Assembly (NCBI GenBank): GCA_041665285.1
Contig: JBAYJC010000006.1
Location: forward strand, 1 to 64,000
From: JBAYJC01 sp041665285
GTDB lineage: Bacteria > Patescibacteriota > Patescibacteriia > 2-12-FULL-60-25
DNA length: 64,000 nt
Direction: 5' to 3'
Shown here: piece by piece, positions 9,159 to 16,833 of the stretch
Position numbering within the stretch: the stretch's first letter is position 1
How the letters are laid out: each line of letters starts with the position of its first letter
Program-made: the position numbers and the translations under genes
Notes under the pieces: model-generated
Seen by the model: only the letters and a program-made list of their open reading frames with translations
The model's database searches: none
What the model was told of the DNA's origin: nothing

Positions 9159-11015
9159 ATGAAAACCCATGAAATTCGCCAAAAATATCTCGAGTTTTTT
9201 CGTGAAAAAGGACACGCGATCATCCCTTCGGCATCATTGATTCCGGAAAATGACCCAACCGTACTCTTTACGACCGCTGGCATGCACCCGCTGGTCCCGT
9301 ATTTGTTGGGGGAAGTGCATCCGGCAGGCAAGCGGCTGGCGAGTGCGCAAAAATGCATGCGTACGGATGATATTGATGAGGTGGGCGACAATCGCCATGG
9401 GACGTTTTTTGAGATGCTTGGGAATTGGTCGCTGGGCGATTACTTTAAGCGAGAGGCGATCGCGTGGTCATTTGAGCTTCTCACGGATGCCCGCTGGTTT
9501 GGTATGGATGCATCAAAACTCTATGTGACGGTGTTTGAAGGTGATGCAGATGCGCCTCGGGATGAGGAATCTATTGGCATTTGGCAGGCGCAATTTGAAA
9601 TGAAGGGCATTGCGGCAGATGTGGGGGTCGCGGGCATGGATGAACCAACGATCACGGAACAAGGGCCGCGTATCTTTGCGTATCCGAAAAAGAAGAATTG
9701 GTGGGGGCCTGCGGGGCAAACCGGTCCATGCGGTCCAGATACGGAGATGTTTTATGATACAGGGTTGCCACACGACACGGCGTTTGGGGAGAAGTGTCAT
9801 CCAAATTGTGATTGCGGTCGTTTTATCGAGATTTGGAACGATGTATTCATGCAGTACGACAAGCAGACAGATGGGGCATTCCTTCCCTTGAAACAGCAGA
9901 ACGTGGATACAGGCATGGGCTTAGAGCGCATGGCAAAGGTGTTACAGGGCGTACCGACGATTTTTGATACAGATGCTTTGCAGGGGATCATGCATACCAT
10001 AGCGGAGGTTTCCGGCAAGGCGTATAACGCGGGAGATCAGAGAGTGGATCGGTCCTTTCGTATTGTTGCGGATCATGTGCGATCTGCCACGTTTGTCATG
10101 GGGGATCCACGCGGGGTCGTCCCTTCAAACGTGGGCCAGGGCTATATTGTCCGTCGGCTGGTGCGTCGCGCGATCCGTGAGGGGCGACGCCTTGGCGTGA
10201 CAGGGCCATTGCTCGAACAAGTTGCTTTGGCTGTCATCGGAGCCTATGGAGAAGCTTATCCAGAACTCGAGACAAACGCCGCACGCGTTCTCATGGAGCT
10301 GAAAAAAGAGGAAGAGAAGTTTGGGAAGAGCGTAGAAAAGGGGACACGTGAGCTGGAAAAAATGATGGCAAAAACGAATAGCATCACTGGTGAACAGGCG
10401 TTTGTTCTGTTTTCGACGTTTGGGTTTCCTGTGGAGATGACGGAAGAGATCGTCAAAGAACAGGGCGGAACCGTGGACCATGAGGCATTTGTCACGGAAT
10501 TTAAGAAGCATCAGGACCTGTCACGCACGGCTTCGGCGGGTGTCTTTAAGGGCGGACTGGCAGATAGTACGGAAGAAACAACGCAGTTGCATACGGCAAC
10601 ACACTTGCTCCAGGCCGCACTCCGGAAGGTGCTCGGCACCCATGTTGAACAGCGGGGAAGCAATATTACGGTTGAACGCTTGCGGTTTGATTTCTCTCAC
10701 CCAGACAAAATGACGCCTGAACAGGTACAAACAGTCGAAGAGCTGGTCAACAGCGCCATTCGGCAAGATCTGCCTGTGACCTTGCAGGAAATGACGGTTG
10801 CTGAGGCAAAGACTTTGGGCGCTATGGGGCTTTTTGACGAAAAGTATGGGGACAAGGTCAAAGTCTATACGGTTGGCGATCCGTTAGCCCCGTTTTCACG
10901 AGAGATCTGTGGAGGTCCTCATGTGAAACATACGGGGGAGCTGAAGACATTTAAGATCTTGAAGGAGGAAGCGGTTTCGGCGGGTGTACGACGCATCAAG
11001 GCAATCCTGGGCTAA
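9159..11015 (+). CDS. alaS: Alanyl-tRNA synthetase, short form without the C-Ala domain
   Basis: Charges tRNA-Ala and hydrolyses mischarged Ser/Gly-tRNA-Ala. The N-terminal class II core (FTTAGMHPLVPY, MRTDDIDEVGD, GTFFEMLGNWS) is followed by a tRNA-recognition region and an editing domain with zinc ligands H478, H482 (HTATH), C584 and H588 (CGGPH). At 618 residues it stops after the editing domain; typical bacterial AlaRS is about 875 residues and continues with a coiled coil and the DHHA1/C-Ala domain. A clean TAA and a terminator follow, so it is not a sequencing truncation. Confidence 0.95.
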   Translation: MKTHEIRQKYLEFFREKGHAIIPSASLIPENDPTVLFTTAGMHPLVPYLLGEVHPAGKRLASAQKCMRTDDIDEVGDNRHGTFFEMLGNWSLGDYFKREAIAWSFELLTDARWFGMDASKLYVTVFEGDADAPRDEESIGIWQAQFEMKGIAADVGVAGMDEPTITEQGPRIFAYPKKKNWWGPAGQTGPCGPDTEMFYDTGLPHDTAFGEKCHPNCDCGRFIEIWNDVFMQYDKQTDGAFLPLKQQNVDTGMGLERMAKVLQGVPTIFDTDALQGIMHTIAEVSGKAYNAGDQRVDRSFRIVADHVRSATFVMGDPRGVVPSNVGQGYIVRRLVRRAIREGRRLGVTGPLLEQVALAVIGAYGEAYPELETNAARVLMELKKEEEKFGKSVEKGTRELEKMMAKTNSITGEQAFVLFSTFGFPVEMTEEIVKEQGGTVDHEAFVTEFKKHQDLSRTASAGVFKGGLADSTEETTQLHTATHLLQAALRKVLGTHVEQRGSNITVERLRFDFSHPDKMTPEQVQTVEELVNSAIRQDLPVTLQEMTVAEAKTLGAMGLFDEKYGDKVKVYTVGDPLAPFSREICGGPHVKHTGELKTFKILKEEAVSAGVRRIKAILG

Positions 11016-11031
11016 ATGTCGGGTAGGGAGA

Positions 11032-11060
11032 AGACCAGCCTTTACAGAGGCTGGTTTTTC
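11032..11060 (+). terminator. Rho-independent terminator after alaS
   Basis: A 7-bp stem (ACCAGCC / GGCTGGT, 11034-11040 and 11049-11055) with an 8-nt loop is followed by a T-run. Confidence 0.75.
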
Positions 11061-11101
11061 TCTGGTGAGGCTTGACGGGGGAGCGATCTTATGGTGATTT
11101 G

Positions 11102-11265
11102 TGGGTCGTTCTGGACAGAGCATTGGTTGAAGAGGCCTTTGCGGCCCTGTCCTCCTTCGGGCTTCCCCACGCAGGGGCTTCTTTGACCCAGAAGGCTCTT
11201 GCTCCTGGCCCTGTCCAGAACCCAATTTCCTGACCGCACGGTGTATTCTTGCCCTGCGGTCGTTT
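11102..11265 (+). ncRNA. Candidate structured RNA with 6S-like architecture
   Basis: No ORF fits here. A closing helix pairs 11102-11105 with 11221-11224 and 11109-11118 with 11211-11220 (14 bp, only a 3-nt bulge). An internal bubble of about 11 and 10 nt follows, then a second helix (AAGAG-CC with GGCTCTT) and an apical hairpin at CCCC-ACGCA-GGGG. A separate 7-bp hairpin (GACCGCA / TGCGGTC, 11232-11261) followed by a T-rich stretch could end the transcript. Closing stem, central bubble and apical stem resemble 6S RNA, but it is shorter than usual; a cis-element of infA is also possible. Confidence 0.45.
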
Positions 11266-11283
11266 ATTTATCCCCTTTTTCGC

Positions 11284-11312
11284 TTGACCTTGTTATTATA
11301 TTCCGCTAGAAT
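11284..11312 (+). promoter_or_regulatory. Promoter of the infA-rpsI ribosomal operon
   Basis: TTGACC, 17-bp spacer, TAGAAT. The predicted start near 11319 leaves a 55-nt leader before infA. The next eight genes follow on the same strand and no other promoter of this quality was seen until rpsI. Confidence 0.75.
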
Positions 11313-11373
11313 AGTGCCACTAAATCGTTTTTCTTTGTGCGTACGCCCATGATCCATTCTGTGCGCTGTCCGT

Positions 11374-11607
11374 ATGTGCGCTAAACATAGCTCTCCGAAC
11401 AAGGAATTCCTCGTTCTGAAAGGCAAGATTCAGGAGAATCTTCCTGCGGCGAGTTTCCGGGTTCAACTGGAGAACGGGCAGGAGATTTTGTGTTATCTAT
11501 CGGGGAAAATGCGGATGAACCGCATTCGACTAACGCCTGGCGACGAGGTTCAGGTCGAAATGAGCCCCTACGATTTGACAAAAGGTCGCATAACATATAG
11601 ATTATAG
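11374..11607 (+). CDS. infA: Translation initiation factor IF-1
   Basis: Small S1-fold protein that binds the ribosomal A site during initiation. 77 residues; the OB-fold reads ASFRVQLENGQEI, GKMRMNRIRLTPGD and MSPYDLTKGRITYR as in bacterial IF-1. First gene of the operon, with start context CGTATG. About 127 bp separate it from rpmJ. Confidence 0.93.
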   Translation: MCAKHSSPNKEFLVLKGKIQENLPAASFRVQLENGQEILCYLSGKMRMNRIRLTPGDEVQVEMSPYDLTKGRITYRL

Positions 11608-11734
11608 GCCTTGAAAAGCAGATGTTGGACCCCTCCGGTCGTCGCCGGCGGCTCTTTCGTCTGCGCCCGTTGCGTATAAAAACGCTTCGGCCTACTCTCA
11701 TCCACGATTCACGCTATTCTCTCAAGATCTCGCT

Positions 11735-11851
11735 ATGAAGGTTCGATCCTCTGTCCAGGCCATGTGCCGTGAGTGCCAAGTGATCCGTCGCAAGGGTCGC
11801 GTGGTCGTGATTTGCAAAAAGAATCCGAAACATAAACAGCGTCAAGGATAA
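11735..11851 (+). CDS. rpmJ: 50S ribosomal protein L36
   Basis: 38 residues (MKVRSSVQAMCRECQVIRRK...), the single zinc-ribbon protein of the large subunit. C11, C14 and C27 and the following His of NPKH form the zinc site. Position between infA and rpsM is the classical order. Start context GCTATG, no Shine-Dalgarno. Confidence 0.95.
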   Translation: MKVRSSVQAMCRECQVIRRKGRVVVICKKNPKHKQRQG

Positions 11852-11860
11852 TAAAATATT

Positions 11861-12247
11861 ATGGCACGTATCGCCGGAGTCTCTCTCCCATTGAACAAGC
11901 GCACGGATATTGCGCTCACTTATATTTTCGGTATTGGTTCGACCAGCGCTCGTAAGATTTTGAAGACCACAGGCATTCCGAGTGAAGTGCGTGTTAAGGA
12001 TTTGTCCGAGGCACAGGCAAACAAGTTACGTGAAGAGGTGGAAAAGAAGTATAAGGTTGAAGGCGAATTGCGCCGTGAAGTGCTTACGAATATCAAGCGC
12101 TTGAAAGAAATTGGTTGTTATCGCGGCACGCGTCATATCAAGGGATTGCCCGTGCGTGGTCAGCGAACCAAAACCAATTCCCGTACGGTACGCGGCAATG
12201 TACGTCGCACCATGGGTTCTGGTAAACGTAAGCTTGAAAAGACATAA
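11861..12247 (+). CDS. rpsM: 30S ribosomal protein S13
   Basis: 128 residues. MARIAGVSLPLNKR, a helix-two-turn-helix region and the C-terminal tail RGTRHIKGLPVRGQRTKTNS that contacts the decoding region are all present. It sits 9 bp after rpmJ; start context TTATG. Confidence 0.97.
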   Translation: MARIAGVSLPLNKRTDIALTYIFGIGSTSARKILKTTGIPSEVRVKDLSEAQANKLREEVEKKYKVEGELRREVLTNIKRLKEIGCYRGTRHIKGLPVRGQRTKTNSRTVRGNVRRTMGSGKRKLEKT

Positions 12248-12259
12248 TCTTCTGATGCT

Positions 12260-12709
12260 ATGAGCGAAGAAACAAAGAAAAAGGCGGCAGAGGCAACTGC
12301 ATCCGAAAAAGCGGAGAAGGTTGTCAAAGCAAAGCCAAAGAAAACCAAAAAAGCACGCGCACAAGTGCCCCAGGGTAAGATGTTTATCCAGGCGACGTTC
12401 AATAATACGATCGTCACGGCAACGGATATGAACGGGAATGTGATTGGATGGGCGAGTGCTGGTGGTGCGGGCTTTAAGGGTCCGAAAAAGGCTACGCCTT
12501 ACGCCGCATCTGTGGTCGTGCGTGAATTGTCCGAGAAGATCCACGATGTGGGTCTCAAGGATGTGCATGTCTTTTTGACAGGCGTGGGTCAGGGTCGTGA
12601 GGGCGCTCTTCGTGCCTTGAACGCAAATAATTTGAATGTGCTTTCGATTAAGGATGTGACGCCTGTTCCGCATAACGGATGCCGGCCGTCTCGCCCGCGT
12701 CGCGTGTAA
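12260..12709 (+). CDS. rpsK: 30S ribosomal protein S11
   Basis: 149 residues: a Lys/Ala/Glu-rich N-terminal extension of about 38 residues, longer than the usual form, then the S11 fold with TFNNTIVTATDMNGNV, SAGGAGFKG and the C-terminal HNGCRPSRPRRV. Twelve bp after rpsM; start context GCTATG. Confidence 0.97.
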   Translation: MSEETKKKAAEATASEKAEKVVKAKPKKTKKARAQVPQGKMFIQATFNNTIVTATDMNGNVIGWASAGGAGFKGPKKATPYAASVVVRELSEKIHDVGLKDVHVFLTGVGQGREGALRALNANNLNVLSIKDVTPVPHNGCRPSRPRRV

Positions 12710-12736
12710 CGCCTTCCGTACAGGATTCACCTCTCT

Positions 12737-13351
12737 ATGAGAATCAAATCAACCGCAAAAATGTCACGCCGCGAAGGCATGCCGATCAGTGATCGTGCCA
12801 GCCATGCGCGTGCACTCGCCCGTCGGCCCTATGCCCCTGGCGTCCATGGACCTACCAGCCGTAGCCGTATTACGGACTTCGGAAAACAGTTGCGTGAAAA
12901 GCAAAAAGCAAAGCGCATGTATGGCTTGATGGAACGACCGTTCCGCAAGCTCTTCACGGAGGCGACCAAGCGTCATGGCAACACAGGCGAAGTGCTTGTG
13001 CAGTTGCTGGAAACGCGTTTGGATAACGCGGTCTATCGTGCGGGTTTTGCCAAAACACGGGCGCAGGCTCGTCAGGCAGTTGGCCATGCACACTTTCAGG
13101 TGAACGGCACCACCGTGAATATTCCCTCCTATCGCGTCCGCATCGGCGATGTGATCACCTTGCGTGAGAACAAACAAAAGAAGGGACTTTGGAAAGACAT
13201 CACCGAAACGTTGACCAAGCGTACAGAAACTCCATCCTGGTTGTCTGTGGATGCAGGAGCTTTGACAGCGAAGGTTACGTCTCTCCCGGCTGGCGAAGAG
13301 TTGAAACAAGCGTTCGAGCCAAAACTCATTATTGAATTCTACTCACGTTAA
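12737..13351 (+). CDS. rpsD: 30S ribosomal protein S4
   Basis: 204 residues. The N-terminal part lacks the zinc-binding cysteines found in some S4 proteins. The S4 RNA-binding domain reads LLETRLDNAVYRAGFAKTR and ARQAVGHAHFQVNG. S4 starts 16S rRNA assembly and in many bacteria represses its own operon; no such control is visible here. Confidence 0.97.
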   Translation: MRIKSTAKMSRREGMPISDRASHARALARRPYAPGVHGPTSRSRITDFGKQLREKQKAKRMYGLMERPFRKLFTEATKRHGNTGEVLVQLLETRLDNAVYRAGFAKTRAQARQAVGHAHFQVNGTTVNIPSYRVRIGDVITLRENKQKKGLWKDITETLTKRTETPSWLSVDAGALTAKVTSLPAGEELKQAFEPKLIIEFYSR

Positions 13352-13404
13352 TTCCCTCCTGTTGCTCGCCGCCCAGTGGGCACGCGGGAATAGATCTTTC
13401 CTCT

Positions 13405-14112
13405 ATGGAGCCAGTCATGCTTCCATCCAAAATCCGGTTTCTGCACGGAGAACGTCCTCATGAGGGCGTCCTTATCGTCGAGCCGTGCGCTCAGGGGTAC
13501 GGGACGACCCTGGGAAACGCCTTGCGGCGCGTACTCCTGTCTTCGTTGCCTGGTGCGGCGGTGACAGCGGTCAAAATCAAAGGTGCGGACCACGAGTTCT
13601 CTACCTTGCCGCATGTAAAGGAGGATGTGCTCGAAATCATCCTCAACCTCAAGGCCTTACGCATGAAGTTGTTCTCAGAGGAGCCGGTCAAGCTTTCGCT
13701 CACCATCAAAGGGGAGAAGGAAGTAACGGCCAAGGACTTTTCGAAGGATGCACTCGTGGAAATCGTTAATCCAGAGCTTCACATCGCCACGTTGACGGAT
13801 TCTGCCGCAAAACTGGAGATGGAAGTCTGGATCGGCCCAGGTCGAGGCTATCGTCCAACAGAAGAGCGTGGCAAGGAAAAGATGGAACTCGGCACCATTG
13901 CTGTGGATGCCTTCTACAGCCCGGTGACCAATGTATCGTACAAGGTAGAACAGACGCGTGTGGGTGAGAAAACAGACTTTGATAAGCTTGTTCTCCGCGT
14001 GGAAACAGACGGAGCCGTTGACCCGCTTGATGCGGTCAACCAGGCCGTAACGATCCTCCAGGATCACATGAATCCACTCAAGGACTTGACGTACTCGGAA
14101 GAGTCGTCCTAA
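13405..14112 (+). CDS. rpoA: RNA polymerase alpha subunit lacking the C-terminal domain
   Basis: Dimerises and nucleates RNA polymerase assembly. The N-terminal assembly domain is complete (EPCAQGYGTTLGNALRRVLLSSLPG, the core sequence; later GPGRGY and FYSPVTNVSYKVE). The protein ends at residue 235, right after the last helix of that domain (AVTILQDHMNPLKDL). The flexible linker and helix-hairpin-helix alpha-CTD, which bind UP-elements and activators in E. coli (329 residues), are missing. The stop is followed 19 bp later by rplQ and no separate CTD ORF is present. Confidence 0.95.
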   Translation: MEPVMLPSKIRFLHGERPHEGVLIVEPCAQGYGTTLGNALRRVLLSSLPGAAVTAVKIKGADHEFSTLPHVKEDVLEIILNLKALRMKLFSEEPVKLSLTIKGEKEVTAKDFSKDALVEIVNPELHIATLTDSAAKLEMEVWIGPGRGYRPTEERGKEKMELGTIAVDAFYSPVTNVSYKVEQTRVGEKTDFDKLVLRVETDGAVDPLDAVNQAVTILQDHMNPLKDLTYSEESS

Positions 14113-14131
14113 ACTCAGCCAGCCTTAACGT

Positions 14132-14485
14132 ATGAGACATCAACGCGTAGGAAAAACACTGGATCGTAACTCGACTGCTCGCCGGGCGCTTTTGCGGAAC
14201 CTTGCGACGTCGTTGATCTTGTACGAACAGGTGAATACGACCCTTGCCAAGGCAAAGGCCGTCAAACCATTCGTAGAAAAACTGATTACCAAAGGAAAGA
14301 CCAAGTCGCTGACAACGCGTCGGGCTCTCCTCAAAACCTTGACCGTGGAATCTGCGGTAAACAAGGTGCTGGAAGAGCTGGGGCCTCGCTATCAAGCACG
14401 CCTCGGCGGTTATACACGCATCATCAAGCTGACCACGCGTAAGGGCGATGGCGCAGAGATGGCGCAGATGCAATTGGTGAAATAA
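14132..14485 (+). CDS. rplQ: 50S ribosomal protein L17
   Basis: 117 residues; MRHQRVGKTLDRNSTARRAL is the typical L17 start, followed by LATSLILYEQVNTTLAKAKAVKPFVEK. It directly follows rpoA as in most bacteria. Confidence 0.96.
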   Translation: MRHQRVGKTLDRNSTARRALLRNLATSLILYEQVNTTLAKAKAVKPFVEKLITKGKTKSLTTRRALLKTLTVESAVNKVLEELGPRYQARLGGYTRIIKLTTRKGDGAEMAQMQLVK

Positions 14486-14490
14486 TCTCT

Positions 14491-14880
14491 ATGGCCTGGA
14501 AACGAAATGCACACGTGCCCGTCTCAGTACGAGGCAAACGCGAAACCATCACCATCGATGCCGCCGGACAACCGGTTGGTCGTTTGGCGACGCGCATCGC
14601 GGCAATTTTGATGGGAAAAGACAAGCCAGACTACACTCCGCACTTGGACACAGGTGCCTTTGTGAAGGTTTTGCACGCAGATAAGCTGATCTACACCGGA
14701 CGCAAGATGGAGCAAAAGGAATTGTTCCGCTCCTCGAACCGTCCGAGTGGTGTGAAGCGTTTGCCTGTGGCAAAACTTCAGCAAGAGAAACCAGGCGAGA
14801 TCCTGGTGCACGCGGTCAAGTACATGCTTCCTAAGAATCGGACGCAAAAGACGCGCCTGATGCGTTTGGTGATTGCGTAA
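14491..14880 (+). CDS. rplM: 50S ribosomal protein L13
   Basis: 129 residues. Conserved blocks include IDAAGQPVGRLATRIAAILMGKDKPDY, KVLHADKLIYTGRKMEQK and VKYMLPKNRTQKTRLMRL. Five bp after rplQ, four bp before rpsI; start context TCTATG. Confidence 0.95.
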   Translation: MAWKRNAHVPVSVRGKRETITIDAAGQPVGRLATRIAAILMGKDKPDYTPHLDTGAFVKVLHADKLIYTGRKMEQKELFRSSNRPSGVKRLPVAKLQQEKPGEILVHAVKYMLPKNRTQKTRLMRLVIA

Positions 14881-14884
14881 TCCT

Positions 14885-15436
14885 ATGGCTACGACCGAAG
14901 AAACAAAAGAGACAAAAAAGCGTGTAACCAAGTCTGCAACCCCGCGCGTGCGCAAGCCCAAAGCGGAAAAGGTTGAGGAGGAGGCAGAGGTTGTTGCTGT
15001 GGAAACAGTAGCCGCCGCTGTGGAACCTGTCCCTGTGATGGCTCCTGGCACGTTTATTCGTGCTTTGGGACGTCGCAAGACTGCCATTGCTCGTGTGCGC
15101 ATGGCCACAGGAGGCAAAGGCTCGTTCGTGGTGAACGGCAAGCCAGGCAATGAATTTTTCAAAACATTTGAAACCCGCTTGATCAGCATCCAGCCGCTCA
15201 AGGCCACTGCCATGGAAACGGCCATGGATATCAGCGCCTTGGTGAACGGTGGCGGTCCACACGCGCAGGCAGAAGCGGTCCGCTTGGGTATTGCTCGCGC
15301 CCTCTGCGCCTTGAACCCAGCCTATCGCAAGGTCCTGAAAAAGCTCGGCTACCTCACGCGCGATCCACGCGCCAAGGAACGCAAGAAGCCAGGCCTGAAG
15401 CGTGCCCGTCGCGCACCACAGTGGTCCAAGCGCTAA
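14885..15436 (+). CDS. rpsI: 30S ribosomal protein S9
   Basis: 183 residues from ATG 14885 (context CCTATG); an in-frame start at 14873 lies inside rplM. A Lys/Glu/Val/Ala-rich extension of about 55 residues precedes the S9 fold (RALGRRKTAIARVRMATGGKGSFVVNGK, ALCALNPAYRKVLKK) and the basic tail GLKRARRAPQWSKR that reaches the P-site tRNA. Last gene of the operon; terminators and the prophage follow. Confidence 0.96.
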   Translation: MATTEETKETKKRVTKSATPRVRKPKAEKVEEEAEVVAVETVAAAVEPVPVMAPGTFIRALGRRKTAIARVRMATGGKGSFVVNGKPGNEFFKTFETRLISIQPLKATAMETAMDISALVNGGGPHAQAEAVRLGIARALCALNPAYRKVLKKLGYLTRDPRAKERKKPGLKRARRAPQWSKR

Positions 15437-15483
15437 TGCTTGGTCTCACAATGACCCGTCAGACATAAAAACGTGGCTAAAAC

Positions 15484-15514
15484 AAGCGCCCGGGAGAAAT
15501 CCCGGGCGCTTTTG
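15484..15514 (+). terminator. Strong terminator of the ribosomal operon
   Basis: A GC-rich stem of about 11 bp, AGCGCCCGGGA / TCCCGGGCGCT, closed by a GAAA tetraloop and followed by TTTT, 48 bp after the rpsI stop. Confidence 0.92.
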
Positions 15515-15536
15515 TGTAAAGAGCACAAAACACCGA

Positions 15537-15570
15537 GAGGAGTCAGCCTACAAGCTTACTCCTCTTTTTT
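15537..15570 (+). terminator. Second terminator at the rpsI-prophage junction
   Basis: Stem GAGGAGT / ACTCCTC (15537-15543, 15558-15564) followed by six T. The first prophage ORF starts 8 bp later with no visible promoter between, so the junction of host and phage DNA probably lies close to this hairpin. Confidence 0.75.
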
Positions 15571-15577
15571 AAGCCAT

Positions 15578-15754
15578 ATGCCACATGCCACGAAGGTCAT
15601 CAGCAAGATGATTCGCCTCTACCAGCAGATGCGGGTCGTCGCCATCGAGAAAGGCCGGAAGGAACAGGCGGACCAAATCCGCGCCGTCCTCTCTGCCTAC
15701 GAGCACGCGCTCACCCTCATTCGCGAAGAGCAAACCGTATGCCAAGCCCAATGA
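15578..15754 (+). CDS. Small phage protein, unknown
   Basis: 58 residues, mainly helical and basic. The start ATG 15578 (context CATATG) follows directly on the second terminator; a longer GTG reading from 15473 runs through the terminator stem and is rejected. It overlaps the next ORF by 16 bp, typical of a compact phage early operon. No function recognised. Confidence 0.55.
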   Translation: MPHATKVISKMIRLYQQMRVVAIEKGRKEQADQIRAVLSAYEHALTLIREEQTVCQAQ

Positions 15755-15981
15755 CGGATAAACAGGGCGAATGTGCCCTCCGTCAGCTCCACTGGTGCCT
15801 TGGGACGGACATCGGCGAACCACGGATCCGTGAGCTGATCGCCATGCGAGCGCTCAACGTCAAGGAGGCCAGTGACCTGATCGGTGCCCTCATAGCCATC
15901 TCTCGCCCAAACACATACAGCGAGGAAGAGCGAGCTGATGCCAGAACGTACATCGCCAACCTTTTACTAAAATATTCATAA
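15739..15981 (+). CDS. Small phage early protein, unknown
   Basis: 80 residues, two C residues near the N-terminus, then a helical region ending YSEEERADARTYIANLLLKYS-like. It lies 6 bp before the annealing-protein gene and is probably cotranscribed with it; proteins here could be recombination or replication accessories, but nothing specific is recognised. Confidence 0.6.
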   Translation: MPSPMTDKQGECALRQLHWCLGTDIGEPRIRELIAMRALNVKEASDLIGALIAISRPNTYSEEERADARTYIANLLLKYS

Positions 15982-15987
15982 CGCCAT

Positions 15988-16833
15988 ATGCCATCAAGCA
16001 ACCCCACGACAGCGATCACTCCGGCTAATCTGCGCACGATCGACAAGTACACCCAAGAAGAAAAAGAGATTATCCGTAACCAGATCGCCAAAGGGTGCAC
16101 GGATACCGAGGTCGGATACTTCCTAACGGTCTGTAAGAGCGTAGGACTCTCCCCATTTTCCAAACAGATCTATTGCATCAAACGGGGAGCTGGAGCGACT
16201 ATCCAGGTTTCCATCGACGGCTTTCGCGCAATCGCCGCGCGAACCAAACAGCTCGCAGGCATTGACCAGGCCATCTACGACACAGAATCGGCACCGAACC
16301 CAAACAAAGCCTCTGTGACCGTCTGGCGCCTCACGCAGGGTCAACGCTACGCCTACACAGGCGTCGCTCGCTGGGAGGAGTACAAGCAGGATGCCGGACC
16401 CATGTGGAAACGGATGCCGTACCTCATGCTTGCCAAGTGTGCCGAGTCCCTCGCTTTGCGCAAGGCATTCCCGAACGAGCTCTCTGATCTTTATACGCAC
16501 GAGGAGATGGGGCAGGCAGATAACGCGGAAGAGCCACGGATCATCCAGAAAACAGAGATCGCCACTCCAAAGCCAGGACCGGTCCAGGTCACCACGGTCG
16601 ACGAGACGCCAGCAGAAGCACGTCGTATCGAAGAGGACGCGAAACAGAGGATCGAGATCGTTCGCCTCACGCAATCCCTCGGGTTCCTTCCAAAATCAGT
16701 AGAAGAGTGGAATGTCACTATCAAGACCCTGACGAACTACGACCTTGTATCAGAGCAGTATCCGGCAATCATTGAGCGCCTTTCTCGCCTCGTGGCGAAC
16801 AAGGCCGGAAAGGAGAGCGTATGCAACGCGTAA
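15988..16833 (+). CDS. bet: Single-strand annealing protein, Bet/RecT superfamily
   Basis: Phage recombinase that anneals complementary single strands during replication and repair. 281 residues. The family core is clear: GCTDTEVGYFLTVCKSVGLSPF, KQIYCIKRG, VSIDGFRAIAARTKQLAG and MPYLMLAKCAESLALRKAFP. The C-terminal 80 residues are charged and variable, as usual. No partner exonuclease (Exo/RecE) is recognised beside it. The next gene starts inside its last 13 bp. Confidence 0.9.
   Translation: MPSSNPTTAITPANLRTIDKYTQEEKEIIRNQIAKGCTDTEVGYFLTVCKSVGLSPFSKQIYCIKRGAGATIQVSIDGFRAIAARTKQLAGIDQAIYDTESAPNPNKASVTVWRLTQGQRYAYTGVARWEEYKQDAGPMWKRMPYLMLAKCAESLALRKAFPNELSDLYTHEEMGQADNAEEPRIIQKTEIATPKPGPVQVTTVDETPAEARRIEEDAKQRIEIVRLTQSLGFLPKSVEEWNVTIKTLTNYDLVSEQYPAIIERLSRLVANKAGKESVCNA

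Noticed and set aside
12026..12730. Long reverse ORF (234 codons) across rpsM and rpsK
   Set aside because: Fully antisense to two certain ribosomal protein genes; open only because of codon bias.
15473..15577. GTG-started extension of the first prophage ORF
   Set aside because: It would be translated through two terminators; ATG 15578 fits better.
15437..15577. Direct repeat with 48007-48294 as att site
   Set aside because: Best shared words were only 7 bp (CGGGAGA, CTTTTGT), not above chance for regions of this size.
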